DNA of 64,000 nucleotides from contig JBHHYN010000003.1 in assembly GCA_046757565.1 (NCBI GenBank), forward strand, positions 1-64,000, in the 5' to 3' direction. Positions 17,711 to 27,143 of the stretch are shown one piece after another. This stretch comes from JBHHYN01 sp046757565. GTDB lineage: Bacteria > Pseudomonadota > Gammaproteobacteria > Eutrophobiales > Eutrophobiaceae. The notes under the pieces are model-generated. The model saw nothing but the letters and a program-made list of their open reading frames with translations, was not told the origin of the DNA and did not search any database. A program made the translations under genes and the position numbers. Position 1 is the first letter of the stretch. The number at the start of each line of letters is the position of its first letter.

Positions 17711-18073
17711 ATGACAAACATCATTGAGCAACTTGAGGCGGAGCAGATGACCCGTGAGATACCGGATTTCAGCAGCGGCGACACGGTCGTGGTTCAGGTC
17801 CGGGTGAAGGAGGGTCAGCGCGAGCGTACCCAGGCCTTCGAGGGTGTGGTTATCGCCAGGAAGAACCGGGGTCTCAACTCCTCCTTCACCGTGCGCAAAA
17901 TCTCCTATGGGGAGGGGGTTGAGCGTGTATTCCAGACCTACAGTCCCGCCATTGCAAGCATCACCCTGAAACGCCGTGGAGATGTCCGACAGGCGAAACT
18001 CTATTACATGCGTGCCAGACGCGGCAAGGCAGCGAGGATAAAAGAGAAGATTAAAAAATCATCCGCCTCCTGA
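17711..18073 (+). CDS. rplS: 50S ribosomal protein L19
   Basis: 120 residues from the ATG at 17711, which gives the canonical start MTNIIEQLEAEQMTREIPDF; an upstream in-frame ATG at 17687 would add eight unrelated residues. Motifs GDTVVVQVRVKEGQRERTQAFEGVVIARKNRGLNSSFTVRK and GEGVERVFQTYSP identify L19, at the subunit interface. Last gene of the rpsP operon. Confidence 0.97.
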   Translation: MTNIIEQLEAEQMTREIPDFSSGDTVVVQVRVKEGQRERTQAFEGVVIARKNRGLNSSFTVRKISYGEGVERVFQTYSPAIASITLKRRGDVRQAKLYYMRARRGKAARIKEKIKKSSAS

Positions 18074-18171
18074 GTAAATTGCCGCACACTGCGGTATCGG
18101 CGCCTGAATGAACAGTATCCCCGTAGCGCACTTTTAGCGTATGATTTATGCACTAATCGTGTATCAATCGA

Positions 18172-18675
18172 ATGCCTGGTCAATATCATCATCGTTATGA
18201 TGTTGTGTACCGTTCACCCTTAGCCTGCCTGGGTCTGAAGATGGATGGCGCCTGTCTCACTGCACTGGATTGGTTGCCTGCTTCCAGTACAGAATTGCCT
18301 GCCCAATCCGGCCCGGCCCAAAGTGTTTGCGAGACACTGGATGCCTATTTTGAATCTGCTACAGCCGTGCAGGACCATGACTGCCTGTTTTCCCTTCGTG
18401 GCACTGAATTCCAGCGGCGAGTCTGGCAGGCACTGCAGCGCATCCCTGTTGGTCTGGTGATGACCTATGGTGAACTTGCCCGGAAATTGAACACCGGCAG
18501 CCGCGCCGTCGGACAGGCGTGCCGCAGCAATCCCGTAGCGGTCCTGATCCCTTGCCACCGGGTTATTGCGGCGAATGGGTTAGGGGGCTATATGGGGGAC
18601 AAACGGCAACTGCGGATAAAACAGTGGTTGCTAACGCATGAAGGAGTGGAGTGGCAGACGAAAACGAGACATTAG
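18172..18675 (+). CDS. ogt: Methylated-DNA-protein cysteine S-methyltransferase
   Basis: 167 residues. Removes methyl groups from O6-methylguanine in DNA by irreversible transfer to its own cysteine. The acceptor Cys128 is in the invariant IPCHRVI motif. The DNA-binding helix region (GTEFQRRVWQALQRIPVGLVMTYGELA) and the arginine-finger stretch TGSRAVGQACRSNPVAVL are intact. No AraC-type Ada domain is fused, so this is the constitutive Ogt type. Its end overlaps the start of xerD by 25 bases. Confidence 0.95.
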   Translation: MPGQYHHRYDVVYRSPLACLGLKMDGACLTALDWLPASSTELPAQSGPAQSVCETLDAYFESATAVQDHDCLFSLRGTEFQRRVWQALQRIPVGLVMTYGELARKLNTGSRAVGQACRSNPVAVLIPCHRVIAANGLGGYMGDKRQLRIKQWLLTHEGVEWQTKTRH

Positions 18676-19559
18676 ATCCGGCACAGGCCATTATCGATGA
18701 TTTTCTGGATACGCTGTGGATGGAGCGTGGTCTTAGCGAGAATACCCTGAAGGCTTACCGCAGTGATCAGTATGCATTTGCTGAATGGCTAATGCACAGG
18801 AACCGGCAACTTCTCCAGACCCAATCCGCAGATCTGCTCGCCTATCTGGCTCAGCAGGGAATGAATTCAGCCAGGACCTCCGCAAGGCGTCTATCCAGTT
18901 TGCGCAGGCTATTCCAGTATCTACTCAGGGAGGGACGTATACATCATGACCCTACGGTTAATATTGAATCGCCCCGGTTAGGCCGGCCGCTACCCAAGTC
19001 TCTGACTGAATCCGAAGTGGAACAACTGCTGCAGGCGCCGGATGTTGAAACGGATAGGGGCCTGCGTGACCGGGCCATGTTGGAAGTCCTGTATGCTACA
19101 GGTCTGCGCGTATCCGAACTGGTTGGTTTGCGCCTGGAGCATATTAATTTACGCCAGGGGGTAGTCAGGGTTACAGGCAAAGGTAACAAGGAGCGTCTGG
19201 TGCCACTAGGTGAAGAAGCCATTGACTGGTTGCAGCGATATCTGCATGAAGCCCGCGGCTCATTCTTTAAAGGCTTGCCGGATGCCAGCCTGTTTCCATC
19301 GATACGGGGCAAGTGCATGACGCGCCAGACCTTCTGGTATGCCATCAAACGTTATGCCCTGAAGGCAGGTATCCGGAAACCGTTATCGCCGCATGTGTTG
19401 CGCCACGCCTTTGCCACCCATCTGCTCAATCATGGGGCCGATCTCAGGGTGGTGCAGATGCTGTTGGGGCATAGCGATATTTCAACTACTCAAATCTATA
19501 CCCATGTCGCCCGCGAACGCCTGAAGGCCTTGCATGCGGCACACCATCCCAGGGCCTGA
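18651..19559 (+). CDS. xerD: Tyrosine recombinase XerD
   Basis: 302 residues. Resolves chromosome dimers at dif with XerC. N-terminal SAM-like DNA-binding domain (residues 10-100) and C-terminal catalytic domain with all residues in place: Arg in YATGLRVSELVGL, Lys in TGKGNKERLVPLG, HVLRHAFATHLL, LGHSDISTTQIYTHV with the nucleophilic tyrosine. GTG start at 18651 is supported by AAGGAG ten bases upstream. XerD rather than XerC is judged from overall pattern and from the neighbouring dsbC-like gene, a common gammaproteobacterial order. Confidence 0.93.
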   Translation: MADENETLDPAQAIIDDFLDTLWMERGLSENTLKAYRSDQYAFAEWLMHRNRQLLQTQSADLLAYLAQQGMNSARTSARRLSSLRRLFQYLLREGRIHHDPTVNIESPRLGRPLPKSLTESEVEQLLQAPDVETDRGLRDRAMLEVLYATGLRVSELVGLRLEHINLRQGVVRVTGKGNKERLVPLGEEAIDWLQRYLHEARGSFFKGLPDASLFPSIRGKCMTRQTFWYAIKRYALKAGIRKPLSPHVLRHAFATHLLNHGADLRVVQMLLGHSDISTTQIYTHVARERLKALHAAHHPRA

Positions 19560-19560
19560 G

Positions 19561-19620
19561 AAAGTGGAAAGTGGAAAGTGAAAAGTGGAAAGTGGAAAGT
19601 GGAAAGTGGAAAGTGGAAAG
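19561..19620. repeat. Tandem heptamer repeat (GTGGAAA)n
   Basis: About eight head-to-tail copies of GTGGAAA, one with a base change (GTGAAAA), directly after the xerD stop and before the convergent GspE/PilB gene. Such short perfect arrays are prone to slippage, so copy number may vary between strains. No terminator hairpin is visible between the two convergent genes. Confidence 0.85.
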
Positions 19621-19652
19621 AAAAAGAAGTGTGGTGTTAATAGATTTTCTTT

Positions 19653-21602
19653 CTACTTTTCATTCTCGGCGTTCTCCTGGGACACAACTGCATAAATTTC
19701 TTCCAGGGTGGTTAACCCTTCCGCGATTTTATAGGCGCCACTGATCGTTAGAGGACGCATCCCCTGTTTGGCTGCCATGTCATAGTATTTTCCAACGTCC
19801 GATGTGGTATTAATCAGCTCGCGGACCGCCGCATCCACCGTCAGGGCTTCATAGATGCCAATGCGCCCCAGGTAGCCTGTATGCCGGCATTCATCGCATC
19901 CAACAGGGGCGTAGGCGGATTTTGGAAGACGCGCCTTGGCCGGGGCCAGCAGCTTGTCCCACGCCTTACGATCAATTTCCGTCGCCTGTTTACAATGTGG
20001 ACATAAGGTGCGAATCAGGCGTTGTGCCAGGATGCCGAGTAACGTCGCACCAATCAAGTAGGGTTGCGCACCGATATCCAGCAGCCGGGTTATGGTGGAG
20101 GGGGCGTCATTGGTGTGCAGGCTGGAGAGTACAAGATGGCCGGTAAGCGCCGCCTGGATCGCGACGTCGGCCGTTTCCCTGTCCCGGATCTCGCCCACCA
20201 TGATGACATCCGGGTCTTGTCTGAGCAAGGTCCTGACCCCCGTGGCAAAGTCCAGGCCGATGTTGGGTTGTACCTGCATCTGGTTGAATTGCGGTTCCAC
20301 CAACTCAATGGGGTCTTCCACCGTACAGATGTTAAGTTCCGGCCTGGCGATCTGTTTCAATCCGGAATAGAGCGTAGTGGTTTTTCCGGAACCCGTCGGG
20401 CCGGTCACCAGAATAATGCCGTGGGGATTCGCGATCATCTCCTGCCAGCAAGACTGTTCATATCTGGTGAAGCCCAATTCGGGGAAACTCTTCATGAGCA
20501 TTTCCGGATCGAATATCCGTAATACCAGCTTTTCACCAAATGTGGTGGGCATGGTCGACAGCCGCATCTCTACTTCATTGCCTGCGGGTGTCTTGGTCTT
20601 TACCCTGCCGTCCTGGGGGCGGCGCCTGTCGGTGACGTCCATGCGGGCCAGGGATTTGAGGCGGCTGGTAATGGCGCCCATCAGTATGATCGGAAATTCA
20701 TGCACGAAGTGCAGGACGCCGTCTATACGAAAACGGACGTTGCCCTTTTCCCGGCGGGGTTCCAGGTGGATATCGCTGGCCCTTTGCTCAAAGGCAAATT
20801 GCAACAACCAGTCAACCAGACTGACGACGTGGCGGTCATTGGCATCCGGTTCGCCGACCTTACCTACTTCTATGAGTTGTTCGAAATTCTGGAGATTGCT
20901 GAGGGCGTGGGTGGAACTGTCCGAGGCAGCGCCGAGCATGGATCGGCTGATACCGTAAAATTCAATCAGATAACGGTCGATGTCCCTGGGGTTGACGATG
21001 ACCCGCCTGATTTTTAATTTGGTAATACGGGACAGGTCATTTTCCCAGTGGCTGATAAAGGGTTCGCAGGTGGCCACAGTCAACTCCTTATCGGTCACGC
21101 CAACCGGCAGGATCTTGATGTTGGTTGCATAGGCTTGCGAGACGATATTGGTGATTTTATTGACGTCAATCTTGAGCGGGTCGATGCGTAAATACTCCTG
21201 CCCGCATTTACCGGCGAGCCATCGGGTCAACTGTTCCAATGTCAGCGGATAGGCGGGTTCTGTAATAGTTTGCCAGCCCTGATCGGCGATCATCACCAAT
21301 GGGTGGTTGCCGGACCTGGCCTCTTCGGTCAGACGAGAGGTGAGTTGCATGATCTGCCCGGTGCTGATGATGCCGTCCAGCTGTAACTGTCCGAGCAGGA
21401 AATCGAGTGTCAGTTTTTCCCCCTCGGGCCTGTTGACTGCCGTGTTCACGCCGGCGTCAGCCCGGACCTGCTTGGAAGATAACTCCTCATAGCCGGGGAA
21501 TATACCATAATTAACCCCGTCATTGAGACGGGACGCCCTGTAAGCATGATTTTTTGATTCAGGGTTTATGCATGCATGAGGGAACAGACAACAACACTGC
21601 AA
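19653..21602 (-). CDS. GspE/PilB-family secretion or pilus assembly ATPase
   Basis: Up to 649 residues. An N-terminal MshEN-type domain (about 60-190) precedes the hexameric ATPase with Walker A (GPTGSGKTTT), the aspartate box (EDPIELVEP), Walker B (DPDVIMVGEIRDRETA) and the histidine box (GHLVLSSLHTND). A zinc-binding CPHCK...CDECRHTG segment follows, marking assembly-type ATPases (GspE/PilB) as opposed to PilT. No other type II secretion or pilus gene adjoins it. The first roughly 40 residues look atypical and no good SD precedes the first ATG; a GTG near residue 51 is an alternative start. Confidence 0.9.
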   Translation of the reverse strand: MQCCCLFPHACINPESKNHAYRASRLNDGVNYGIFPGYEELSSKQVRADAGVNTAVNRPEGEKLTLDFLLGQLQLDGIISTGQIMQLTSRLTEEARSGNHPLVMIADQGWQTITEPAYPLTLEQLTRWLAGKCGQEYLRIDPLKIDVNKITNIVSQAYATNIKILPVGVTDKELTVATCEPFISHWENDLSRITKLKIRRVIVNPRDIDRYLIEFYGISRSMLGAASDSSTHALSNLQNFEQLIEVGKVGEPDANDRHVVSLVDWLLQFAFEQRASDIHLEPRREKGNVRFRIDGVLHFVHEFPIILMGAITSRLKSLARMDVTDRRRPQDGRVKTKTPAGNEVEMRLSTMPTTFGEKLVLRIFDPEMLMKSFPELGFTRYEQSCWQEMIANPHGIILVTGPTGSGKTTTLYSGLKQIARPELNICTVEDPIELVEPQFNQMQVQPNIGLDFATGVRTLLRQDPDVIMVGEIRDRETADVAIQAALTGHLVLSSLHTNDAPSTITRLLDIGAQPYLIGATLLGILAQRLIRTLCPHCKQATEIDRKAWDKLLAPAKARLPKSAYAPVGCDECRHTGYLGRIGIYEALTVDAAVRELINTTSDVGKYYDMAAKQGMRPLTISGAYKIAEGLTTLEEIYAVVSQENAENEK

Positions 21603-21678
21603 GTCTGATATGATAGTTCAGCGGATGGTAGCGGATTATCCGTCTACCTGGTTTACAACTCTTGCCTTGTGGTGATAG

Positions 21679-22404
21679 ATGATGAGATGGATACTGTTTT
21701 TGTTATTTTCATCGGTGCTGGTTCCCCTGTATGCGGAATCGACGGCGCCTGAGCAGCCGGTTACAGAAACTATCACCACTGCATTGAAGGGGGTATTTCC
21801 CGATCTGGAGGTTACCCGAATCAGGAAATCCCGGATAGATGGCCTGTATGAAGTCATGCTTGGACCGGAAGTGATCTATGTTTCGGGCGATGGCCGCTTT
21901 CTCTTCCAGGGGAATCTGCTGGACCTGCAGCAACACCGTAACCTGAGCGAAGAACAACGCAAGAATGCCCGCGTGGATCTGTTACGGAATATCCCGAAGA
22001 ATGAGTTCATTGAATTTGCCCCGGAACACGTCAAACATACGATTTATGTCTTTACGGACATAACGTGTCCTTACTGCCAACGACTGCACAAGGACATGCC
22101 AACATTGAATAAACTTGGCATCGCCGTGCGTTATCTGGCCTTTCCCAGGGCCGGTGTACCCTCAAGGACCTACGAAGATATGGAGTCGGTCTGGTGCGCT
22201 GCGGATCGGAACAAGGCGTTAACCGATGCCAAGCTGGGGAAAAAAGTAAAATCCAAACAGTGCAATAACCCGGTCGCCCATCAATTTGCCCTCGGTCAGG
22301 CCATGGGGGTGCGCGGTACGCCGGCAATCTACCTGGAGAACGGTCGGGAATTACCGGGATATATGCCGCCCAAAGCGATAGCACAGGCGATTCAACAGGA
22401 GTGA
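21679..22404 (+). CDS. DsbC/DsbG-type periplasmic thiol:disulfide isomerase
   Basis: 241 residues with a signal peptide (residues 1-19, ending LYA). A DsbC N-terminal dimerisation domain (TTALKGVFPDLEVTRIRKSRIDGLYEV) is linked to a thioredoxin fold with active site CPYC (in FTDITCPYCQRLHKDM) and a cis-proline loop RGTPAIYLENG. A further pair of cysteines (WCAADR, KQCNNP) matches the structural disulfide of DsbC. It reshuffles wrong disulfides in periplasmic proteins; XoxF-type dehydrogenases contain a vicinal disulfide, so such clients may exist here, though that is inference. Confidence 0.92.
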   Translation: MMRWILFLLFSSVLVPLYAESTAPEQPVTETITTALKGVFPDLEVTRIRKSRIDGLYEVMLGPEVIYVSGDGRFLFQGNLLDLQQHRNLSEEQRKNARVDLLRNIPKNEFIEFAPEHVKHTIYVFTDITCPYCQRLHKDMPTLNKLGIAVRYLAFPRAGVPSRTYEDMESVWCAADRNKALTDAKLGKKVKSKQCNNPVAHQFALGQAMGVRGTPAIYLENGRELPGYMPPKAIAQAIQQE

Positions 22405-22458
22405 CCGGGAGGATTCGGGATAATCGTGGCGCAGAAAATCTGCATGTGTGTACAGGAT

Positions 22459-23184
22459 TTAGCGATGAATACCTGAAAAGGATTCGAGGATTGCAACGGT
22501 TTTTCTTCCGTCCTTGCTGATATTTTCCACTCTGACCGGTAAATAACCCAGTTCACGGGCGCACCAGAAGGTCGTTTTGTGCTTGCTGTTTTTCCTGATG
22601 CGTTTCAGTTTCACCGTAGCGAATTCGCCCAGTGGCGTCTTGACAGGCTCTTCACCCAGGATGTCGAAATTGTAAATCTTGATTTTTCCTCCATCTGCAA
22701 TCGTGTAACTGAACTGCTCTTTACCGCTATCCAGATCGTGCATGATGGCAAGTTGATAGAGTAGCTTATCCATCACGGCAGGCTGTATGGGCATTCGCCA
22801 TGCAGCGCCGTTCACGGAATTCGTGATTTGCCCGCTTGCCCAGTCGAATTGTACAGTGACGTCGCGATCCTTTTTACCGCCGCTGCGCAGGTAGCTGTAA
22901 CGCAGAGGTTTTAATTGATCTTCATCCATAAACCAGGTGCTTTGCTCCTCGATATGGTCATTTCGCAAAAGCGATACCAGACCTGTTGTATTCGTTTCGG
23001 AATGGTAAAGATAGGTTCCATCCTGTAGCCGGGAAACGCTGCGTTTCATTTTAGCGAATGTGTAGCCCCTGCTATGCAGTGAATAACTGGCTTCAAATGG
23101 ATCAGGAAAACTATCTGCCGCGGCAACCAGGCCGGAAAGGAACAGGCAGCTAGCCAGGATAATCGGTTTAATATAGAAGGACAT
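22459..23184 (-). CDS. DUF3108 domain-containing secreted protein
   Basis: 241 residues from the ATG at 23184, which begins a proper signal peptide (MSFYIKPIILASCLFLSGLVAAADS); an in-frame ATG 11 codons earlier would spoil it. The mature protein shows the DUF3108 pattern: FEASYSLHSRGYTFAKMKRSV, WFMDEDQLKPLRYSY, DKLLYQLAIMHDL and ELGYLPVRVENISKDG. Predicted beta-rich periplasmic protein of unknown function. Confidence 0.87.
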   Translation of the reverse strand: MSFYIKPIILASCLFLSGLVAAADSFPDPFEASYSLHSRGYTFAKMKRSVSRLQDGTYLYHSETNTTGLVSLLRNDHIEEQSTWFMDEDQLKPLRYSYLRSGGKKDRDVTVQFDWASGQITNSVNGAAWRMPIQPAVMDKLLYQLAIMHDLDSGKEQFSYTIADGGKIKIYNFDILGEEPVKTPLGEFATVKLKRIRKNSKHKTTFWCARELGYLPVRVENISKDGRKTVAILESFSGIHR

Positions 23185-23269
23185 AATACATTCTATGTGG
23201 TAACTGTATGTTAACATTCAGGATCTGATCGTTAATGCTCGAATATTTTCCGGAAACAAGCAAACGGCA

Positions 23270-24700
23270 ATGTATAAATATTTTCAGCCATCGGCAACTG
23301 CGCGCATTTTAGTCGTTGGCGATGTGATACTGGATCGTTATGTGTATGGAGATACGACCCGCATTTCACCGGAAGCGCCGGTGCCGGTGGTAAAAGTCCG
23401 TTCTACCCGGGACCGGCCCGGCGGTGCAGCCAATGTCGCACTGAATATTGGAGCCCTGGGCGTGACAGTGCAATTGATAGGTATTACCGGTGAAGATGAG
23501 AATGCCGAGGTGCTGTCTGGCCAACTTAACGATGCGGGTGTCCAGAGCCGGTTCGTGCGCCAGCCGGGTTTTCCCACCATCACAAAATTACGGGTCTTGA
23601 GCCGGCACCAGCAACTGCTGCGTCTGGATTATGAGGCGGATTCTGTCAGTGCCGATTCGAATGCACTGCAACAACTCTACATTGACGAACTGGAGCAGGC
23701 CGATGCCGTGATCCTGTCCGATTATGCAAAGGGCAGCCTGCACGCCACCAATGCATTGATAGACCTTGCAAGGAACAGCGATATCCGGGTGCTGGTTGAC
23801 CCCAAGGGCGATGACTTCAGCCGTTACCGTCATGCCAGCCTGTTGACGCCGAATCTCACGGAGTTCGAGACCATTGTCGGCGCCTGCCGTAACCAGGACG
23901 ACCTGGTGGAGAAAGGGAGATCGCTCTGCCAGGAACTCGCCCTGGAGGCGCTGTGTATTACCCGTGGTGAACAGGGCATGACCCTGATCGACAGGCAACA
24001 GGACAATGTCGTCCATCTCCCGGCGCAGGCCCGGGAAGTGTTCGATGTGACCGGTGCCGGCGATACCGTTATTGCCACCCTGGCCGCGGCAATGGTATCG
24101 GGATATGGCCTGGAAGAGGCACTGCTGTTTGCCAATCGGGCGGCGGGCCTGGTTGTCGAAAAACTGGGGGCTGCGCCCGTCAGCGTCCGGGAACTGAATA
24201 CCTCTCCTGAAAATCCGCTGACGGCAACTTCCGCTGTTGTCGGGCGGGAGGAGTTGATCAGGGCCGTGGCGGCAGCCAGGGACAGGGGCGAGACCATTGC
24301 CATGACCAATGGCTGTTTTGATCTGCTGCATGCCGGGCATGTGCATTATCTGACTGAGGCGGGGTGTTGTGCTGATCGTCTGATCGTTGCGGTGAATGAT
24401 GATGCCTGCGTCAAACGTCTAAAAGGCAGGGGGCGGCCGATCAATCCACTGCCGCAGCGTATGGCGGTATTGGCCGGTCTGGCCGCCGTGGACTGGGTAA
24501 CGGCCTTCAGTGAGGATACGCCCGAGGCACTGGTTAAACTGGTAAAACCGGATGTCCTGGTAAAGGGGGGGGACTATCGGCCGGAACAGATCGCCGGTGC
24601 GGAATACGTCAGGCAAAACGGCGGGAAAGTCGAGGTGATCCCTTTTAAAGATGATAGTTCCACCAGCAGCATTATCCGGACTATCCGTAACAGTGAATAG
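23270..24700 (+). CDS. hldE: Bifunctional heptose-7-phosphate kinase / heptose-1-phosphate adenylyltransferase
   Basis: 476 residues, the usual fused size. Residues 1-320 are a PfkB-type kinase (VVGDVILDRYVYG; anion hole FDVTGAGDTVIATLAAAM) that phosphorylates D-glycero-beta-D-manno-heptose 7-phosphate. Residues 340-476 are the nucleotidyltransferase (TNGCFDLLHAGHVHYL with the HxGH motif) that makes ADP-heptose. Cytoplasmic, supplies heptose for lipopolysaccharide inner core. First of three LPS genes; the next starts 13 bases after its stop. Confidence 0.97.
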   Translation: MYKYFQPSATARILVVGDVILDRYVYGDTTRISPEAPVPVVKVRSTRDRPGGAANVALNIGALGVTVQLIGITGEDENAEVLSGQLNDAGVQSRFVRQPGFPTITKLRVLSRHQQLLRLDYEADSVSADSNALQQLYIDELEQADAVILSDYAKGSLHATNALIDLARNSDIRVLVDPKGDDFSRYRHASLLTPNLTEFETIVGACRNQDDLVEKGRSLCQELALEALCITRGEQGMTLIDRQQDNVVHLPAQAREVFDVTGAGDTVIATLAAAMVSGYGLEEALLFANRAAGLVVEKLGAAPVSVRELNTSPENPLTATSAVVGREELIRAVAAARDRGETIAMTNGCFDLLHAGHVHYLTEAGCCADRLIVAVNDDACVKRLKGRGRPINPLPQRMAVLAGLAAVDWVTAFSEDTPEALVKLVKPDVLVKGGDYRPEQIAGAEYVRQNGGKVEVIPFKDDSSTSSIIRTIRNSE

Positions 24701-24713
24701 ATAAGGGATTTAA

Positions 24714-25664
24714 ATGATTGTTGTGACTGGCGGCGCAGGGTTTATTGGCAGTAATCTGCTCAGCGGCCTCAATGCCCGTGGACGTGATGACATCATGCTT
24801 GTGGATGATTTGAGTGATGACAGGAAATTCAAAAACATCGTTGATGGCACTATTCAGGATTATGTTGACAAGGATGAATTCAGGGAAATGATAGAGGCCG
24901 ACGCGAAGAATCTACCCGATATCGATATTGTTTTTCATCAGGGCGCCTGTTCGGATACCACTCTCCGCGACGGCTGTTTTATGATGGAAAATAATTACCA
25001 TTATTCAAAGATACTGTTTGAATTTTGCCTGCGAAAACAGATTCCCTTTATATACGCGTCGAGTGCCGCCGTCTACGGGACCGGCAACACGTTTATTGAA
25101 AAACGGGAATCAGAAGCGCCGCTTAATATCTATGGGTATTCCAAATTTCTGTTTGATGAATATGTCCGGCGCAAGCGGGACCCGGCTCGATCCCAGATCG
25201 CCGGACTTCGTTATTTCAACGTTTATGGACCCCGCGAACAACATAAGGGAACCATGGCCAGTATGATCTTTCAGATAAACAGGCAGTTATTGCAGGGTGA
25301 CAAGGTGTCCCTGTTTGAAGGTAGTGGTGGTTATGAGGCAGGAGAGCAACGGCGGGATTTCATCCATGTTGATGATGTCGTGGCGGTGAATCTCTGGTTT
25401 ATGCAGCACCCGCATGTTTCCGGGATTTTTAATGTGGGAACAGGACGCGCACGCTCATTTAATGAGGTGGCGGGGAGCGTGATCGCCAGACACGGTCATG
25501 GCGCCATTGACTATATCCCTTTCCCCGGTTCCCTGAAGGGGCGTTATCAACATTTTACCGAGGCGGATCTATCGGCACTGCGCCGTACCGGATGTGAAAT
25601 CGAATTCATGCCGCTTGAACAGGGCGTGAACCGTTACCTGGACTGGCTGAATAACAGGGATTGA
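24714..25664 (+). CDS. hldD: ADP-L-glycero-D-manno-heptose 6-epimerase
   Basis: 316 residues. Extended SDR fold: dinucleotide site GGAGFIGSN, the family block FHQGACSDTTLRDG, catalytic YxxxK in NIYGYSKFLFD, and RYFNVYGPREQHKGTMAS. Converts the D,D- to the L,D-heptose nucleotide, following HldE. Its place between hldE and waaA fits an inner-core LPS operon and shows the host has Gram-negative lipopolysaccharide. Confidence 0.97.
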   Translation: MIVVTGGAGFIGSNLLSGLNARGRDDIMLVDDLSDDRKFKNIVDGTIQDYVDKDEFREMIEADAKNLPDIDIVFHQGACSDTTLRDGCFMMENNYHYSKILFEFCLRKQIPFIYASSAAVYGTGNTFIEKRESEAPLNIYGYSKFLFDEYVRRKRDPARSQIAGLRYFNVYGPREQHKGTMASMIFQINRQLLQGDKVSLFEGSGGYEAGEQRRDFIHVDDVVAVNLWFMQHPHVSGIFNVGTGRARSFNEVAGSVIARHGHGAIDYIPFPGSLKGRYQHFTEADLSALRRTGCEIEFMPLEQGVNRYLDWLNNRD

Positions 25665-25694
25665 TATCCGTTATTAGTACAACCAGGGAAAATC

Positions 25695-26993
25695 TTGAGA
25701 CTCCTTTATTCCATCGTCCTCTACCTGCTTACCCCTTTTGTTGTGGCGCGTCTGTTATGGCTCGGTTTCAGGGATCATGAATACTGGAAGGGGTGGCCGC
25801 AACGGTTCGGATTTATCACTGTTCCGGTAAGCGTCCGCCCATTGCTCTGGATCCACGCCGTTTCAGTGGGCGAGGTCCAGGCGGCCGTACCCCTGGTCCA
25901 GCGCCTCCTTGCCGGGTATTCTCACTATCAGATCCTGTTGACGACGGTCACACCGACAGGCGCCGCCATGGTCAGGCAGCGATTTGCCGGCAGGGTGCCC
26001 CACTGTTATTTGCCCTATGATCTGCCCGGCGCCGTCAACCGTTTTCTCCGGTCGGTTTGTCCGGAAACCGTGTTCATTATGGAAACGGAGTTATGGCCGA
26101 ACCTGTTTCACCAGTGTCATAAGCATGGCATACGAATATTTCTGATAAATGCCCGTATGTCGCCGCGCTCTTTCGCCGGCTATAAAAGAGCCGGTCTGCT
26201 CACCCGGCAGTTATTATCCAGGATTGACGGGATCGCGGCACAAACCGGAGAAGACAGCCAGAGGTTTATCTCTCTGGGCGCAGAGGCAAGCCGGGTGCAT
26301 GTCACCGGCAACCTGAAGTGTGACGTGAATGTGCCACCGGGTATTGTGGAGCAAGCCCGGTCACTGAGACGATTCTTTTCGGTTGCACGGCCAGTCTGGA
26401 TCGCCGCCAGCACTCATGAAGGCGAAGAGGCGCTGATTCTGGATGCGCATTGCACTATCCTGGAGAAGCGCCAATCATGTTTACTGATTATGGCGCCACG
26501 TCATCCGGAGCGGTTTGGCAGGGTTGCCGGACTCTCGGTGGGAAAAGGGTTCAGGACGGTATGCAAGAGTCAGGTCAGTGAGTGCGCCGCTGATGTGCAG
26601 GTTTATATTCTGGATACCCTGGGTGAATTGCCGGTCTATTATGCAGCATCCGATGTGGCCTTCGTTGGCGGCAGCCTGGCGCCGGCATGCGGCGGTCATA
26701 ATGTGCTGGAACCGGCCAGTCTCGGTATCCCTGTCATCAGCGGCGGATATACGCAAAACTTTACTGAAATAAATCGATTGTTAATGGAGCAGGGCGCTGA
26801 GTGGCAGGTGTCGGACAGCAGGGAGTTGGCAGAAAAGGTTGAACTGTTGTTGGCGGATGGGAACTTACGTCATCGAATGGGCAAGCTGGGCAAGGAGATG
26901 GTGGAGCAGAACCGGGGCAGCACGGACCTTGTTATGAAACTTATTGGGGGAAATCTGTCCGTGCACACATCGGACGGAAATTCCCCCGGTTAA
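25695..26993 (+). CDS. waaA: 3-deoxy-D-manno-octulosonic acid (Kdo) transferase
   Basis: 432 residues. An N-terminal membrane anchor (LYSIVLYLLTPFVVARLLWLGF) is followed by a GT-B glycosyltransferase of the KdtA/WaaA family: LLWIHAVSVGEVQAAVPLVQRL, FIMETELWPNLFHQC, LINARMSPRSFAGYKRAGLL, and the sugar-nucleotide site FVGGSLAPACGGHNVLEPASLGIPV. Adds Kdo to lipid A at the cytoplasmic face of the inner membrane. TTG is the best start; there is no ATG or GTG close enough to keep the anchor. Confidence 0.95.
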   Translation: MRLLYSIVLYLLTPFVVARLLWLGFRDHEYWKGWPQRFGFITVPVSVRPLLWIHAVSVGEVQAAVPLVQRLLAGYSHYQILLTTVTPTGAAMVRQRFAGRVPHCYLPYDLPGAVNRFLRSVCPETVFIMETELWPNLFHQCHKHGIRIFLINARMSPRSFAGYKRAGLLTRQLLSRIDGIAAQTGEDSQRFISLGAEASRVHVTGNLKCDVNVPPGIVEQARSLRRFFSVARPVWIAASTHEGEEALILDAHCTILEKRQSCLLIMAPRHPERFGRVAGLSVGKGFRTVCKSQVSECAADVQVYILDTLGELPVYYAASDVAFVGGSLAPACGGHNVLEPASLGIPVISGGYTQNFTEINRLLMEQGAEWQVSDSRELAEKVELLLADGNLRHRMGKLGKEMVEQNRGSTDLVMKLIGGNLSVHTSDGNSPG

Positions 26994-27143
26994 ATGTTAA
27001 AATATCGCCATGCCGTATCATCCGGTTGCAGGGTGGTGCTTGATTGCAACTCCCGCTGCGATGCAGTTGTCCTGACGTCCACAGCGGGTTTAATATAACA
27101 GGCAAAATTTACTGGCTGAAATGCCGGATAATGGAGACGATGT

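Noticed and set aside
19561..19620. CRISPR-like array
   Set aside because: Units are 7 bp, directly joined with no spacers, and no cas gene is present.
23588..24346. A 252-codon antisense frame within hldE
   Set aside because: Shadow of the strong hldE coding frame; composition is abnormal (rich in Gln, His and Arg) and no start signal precedes it.
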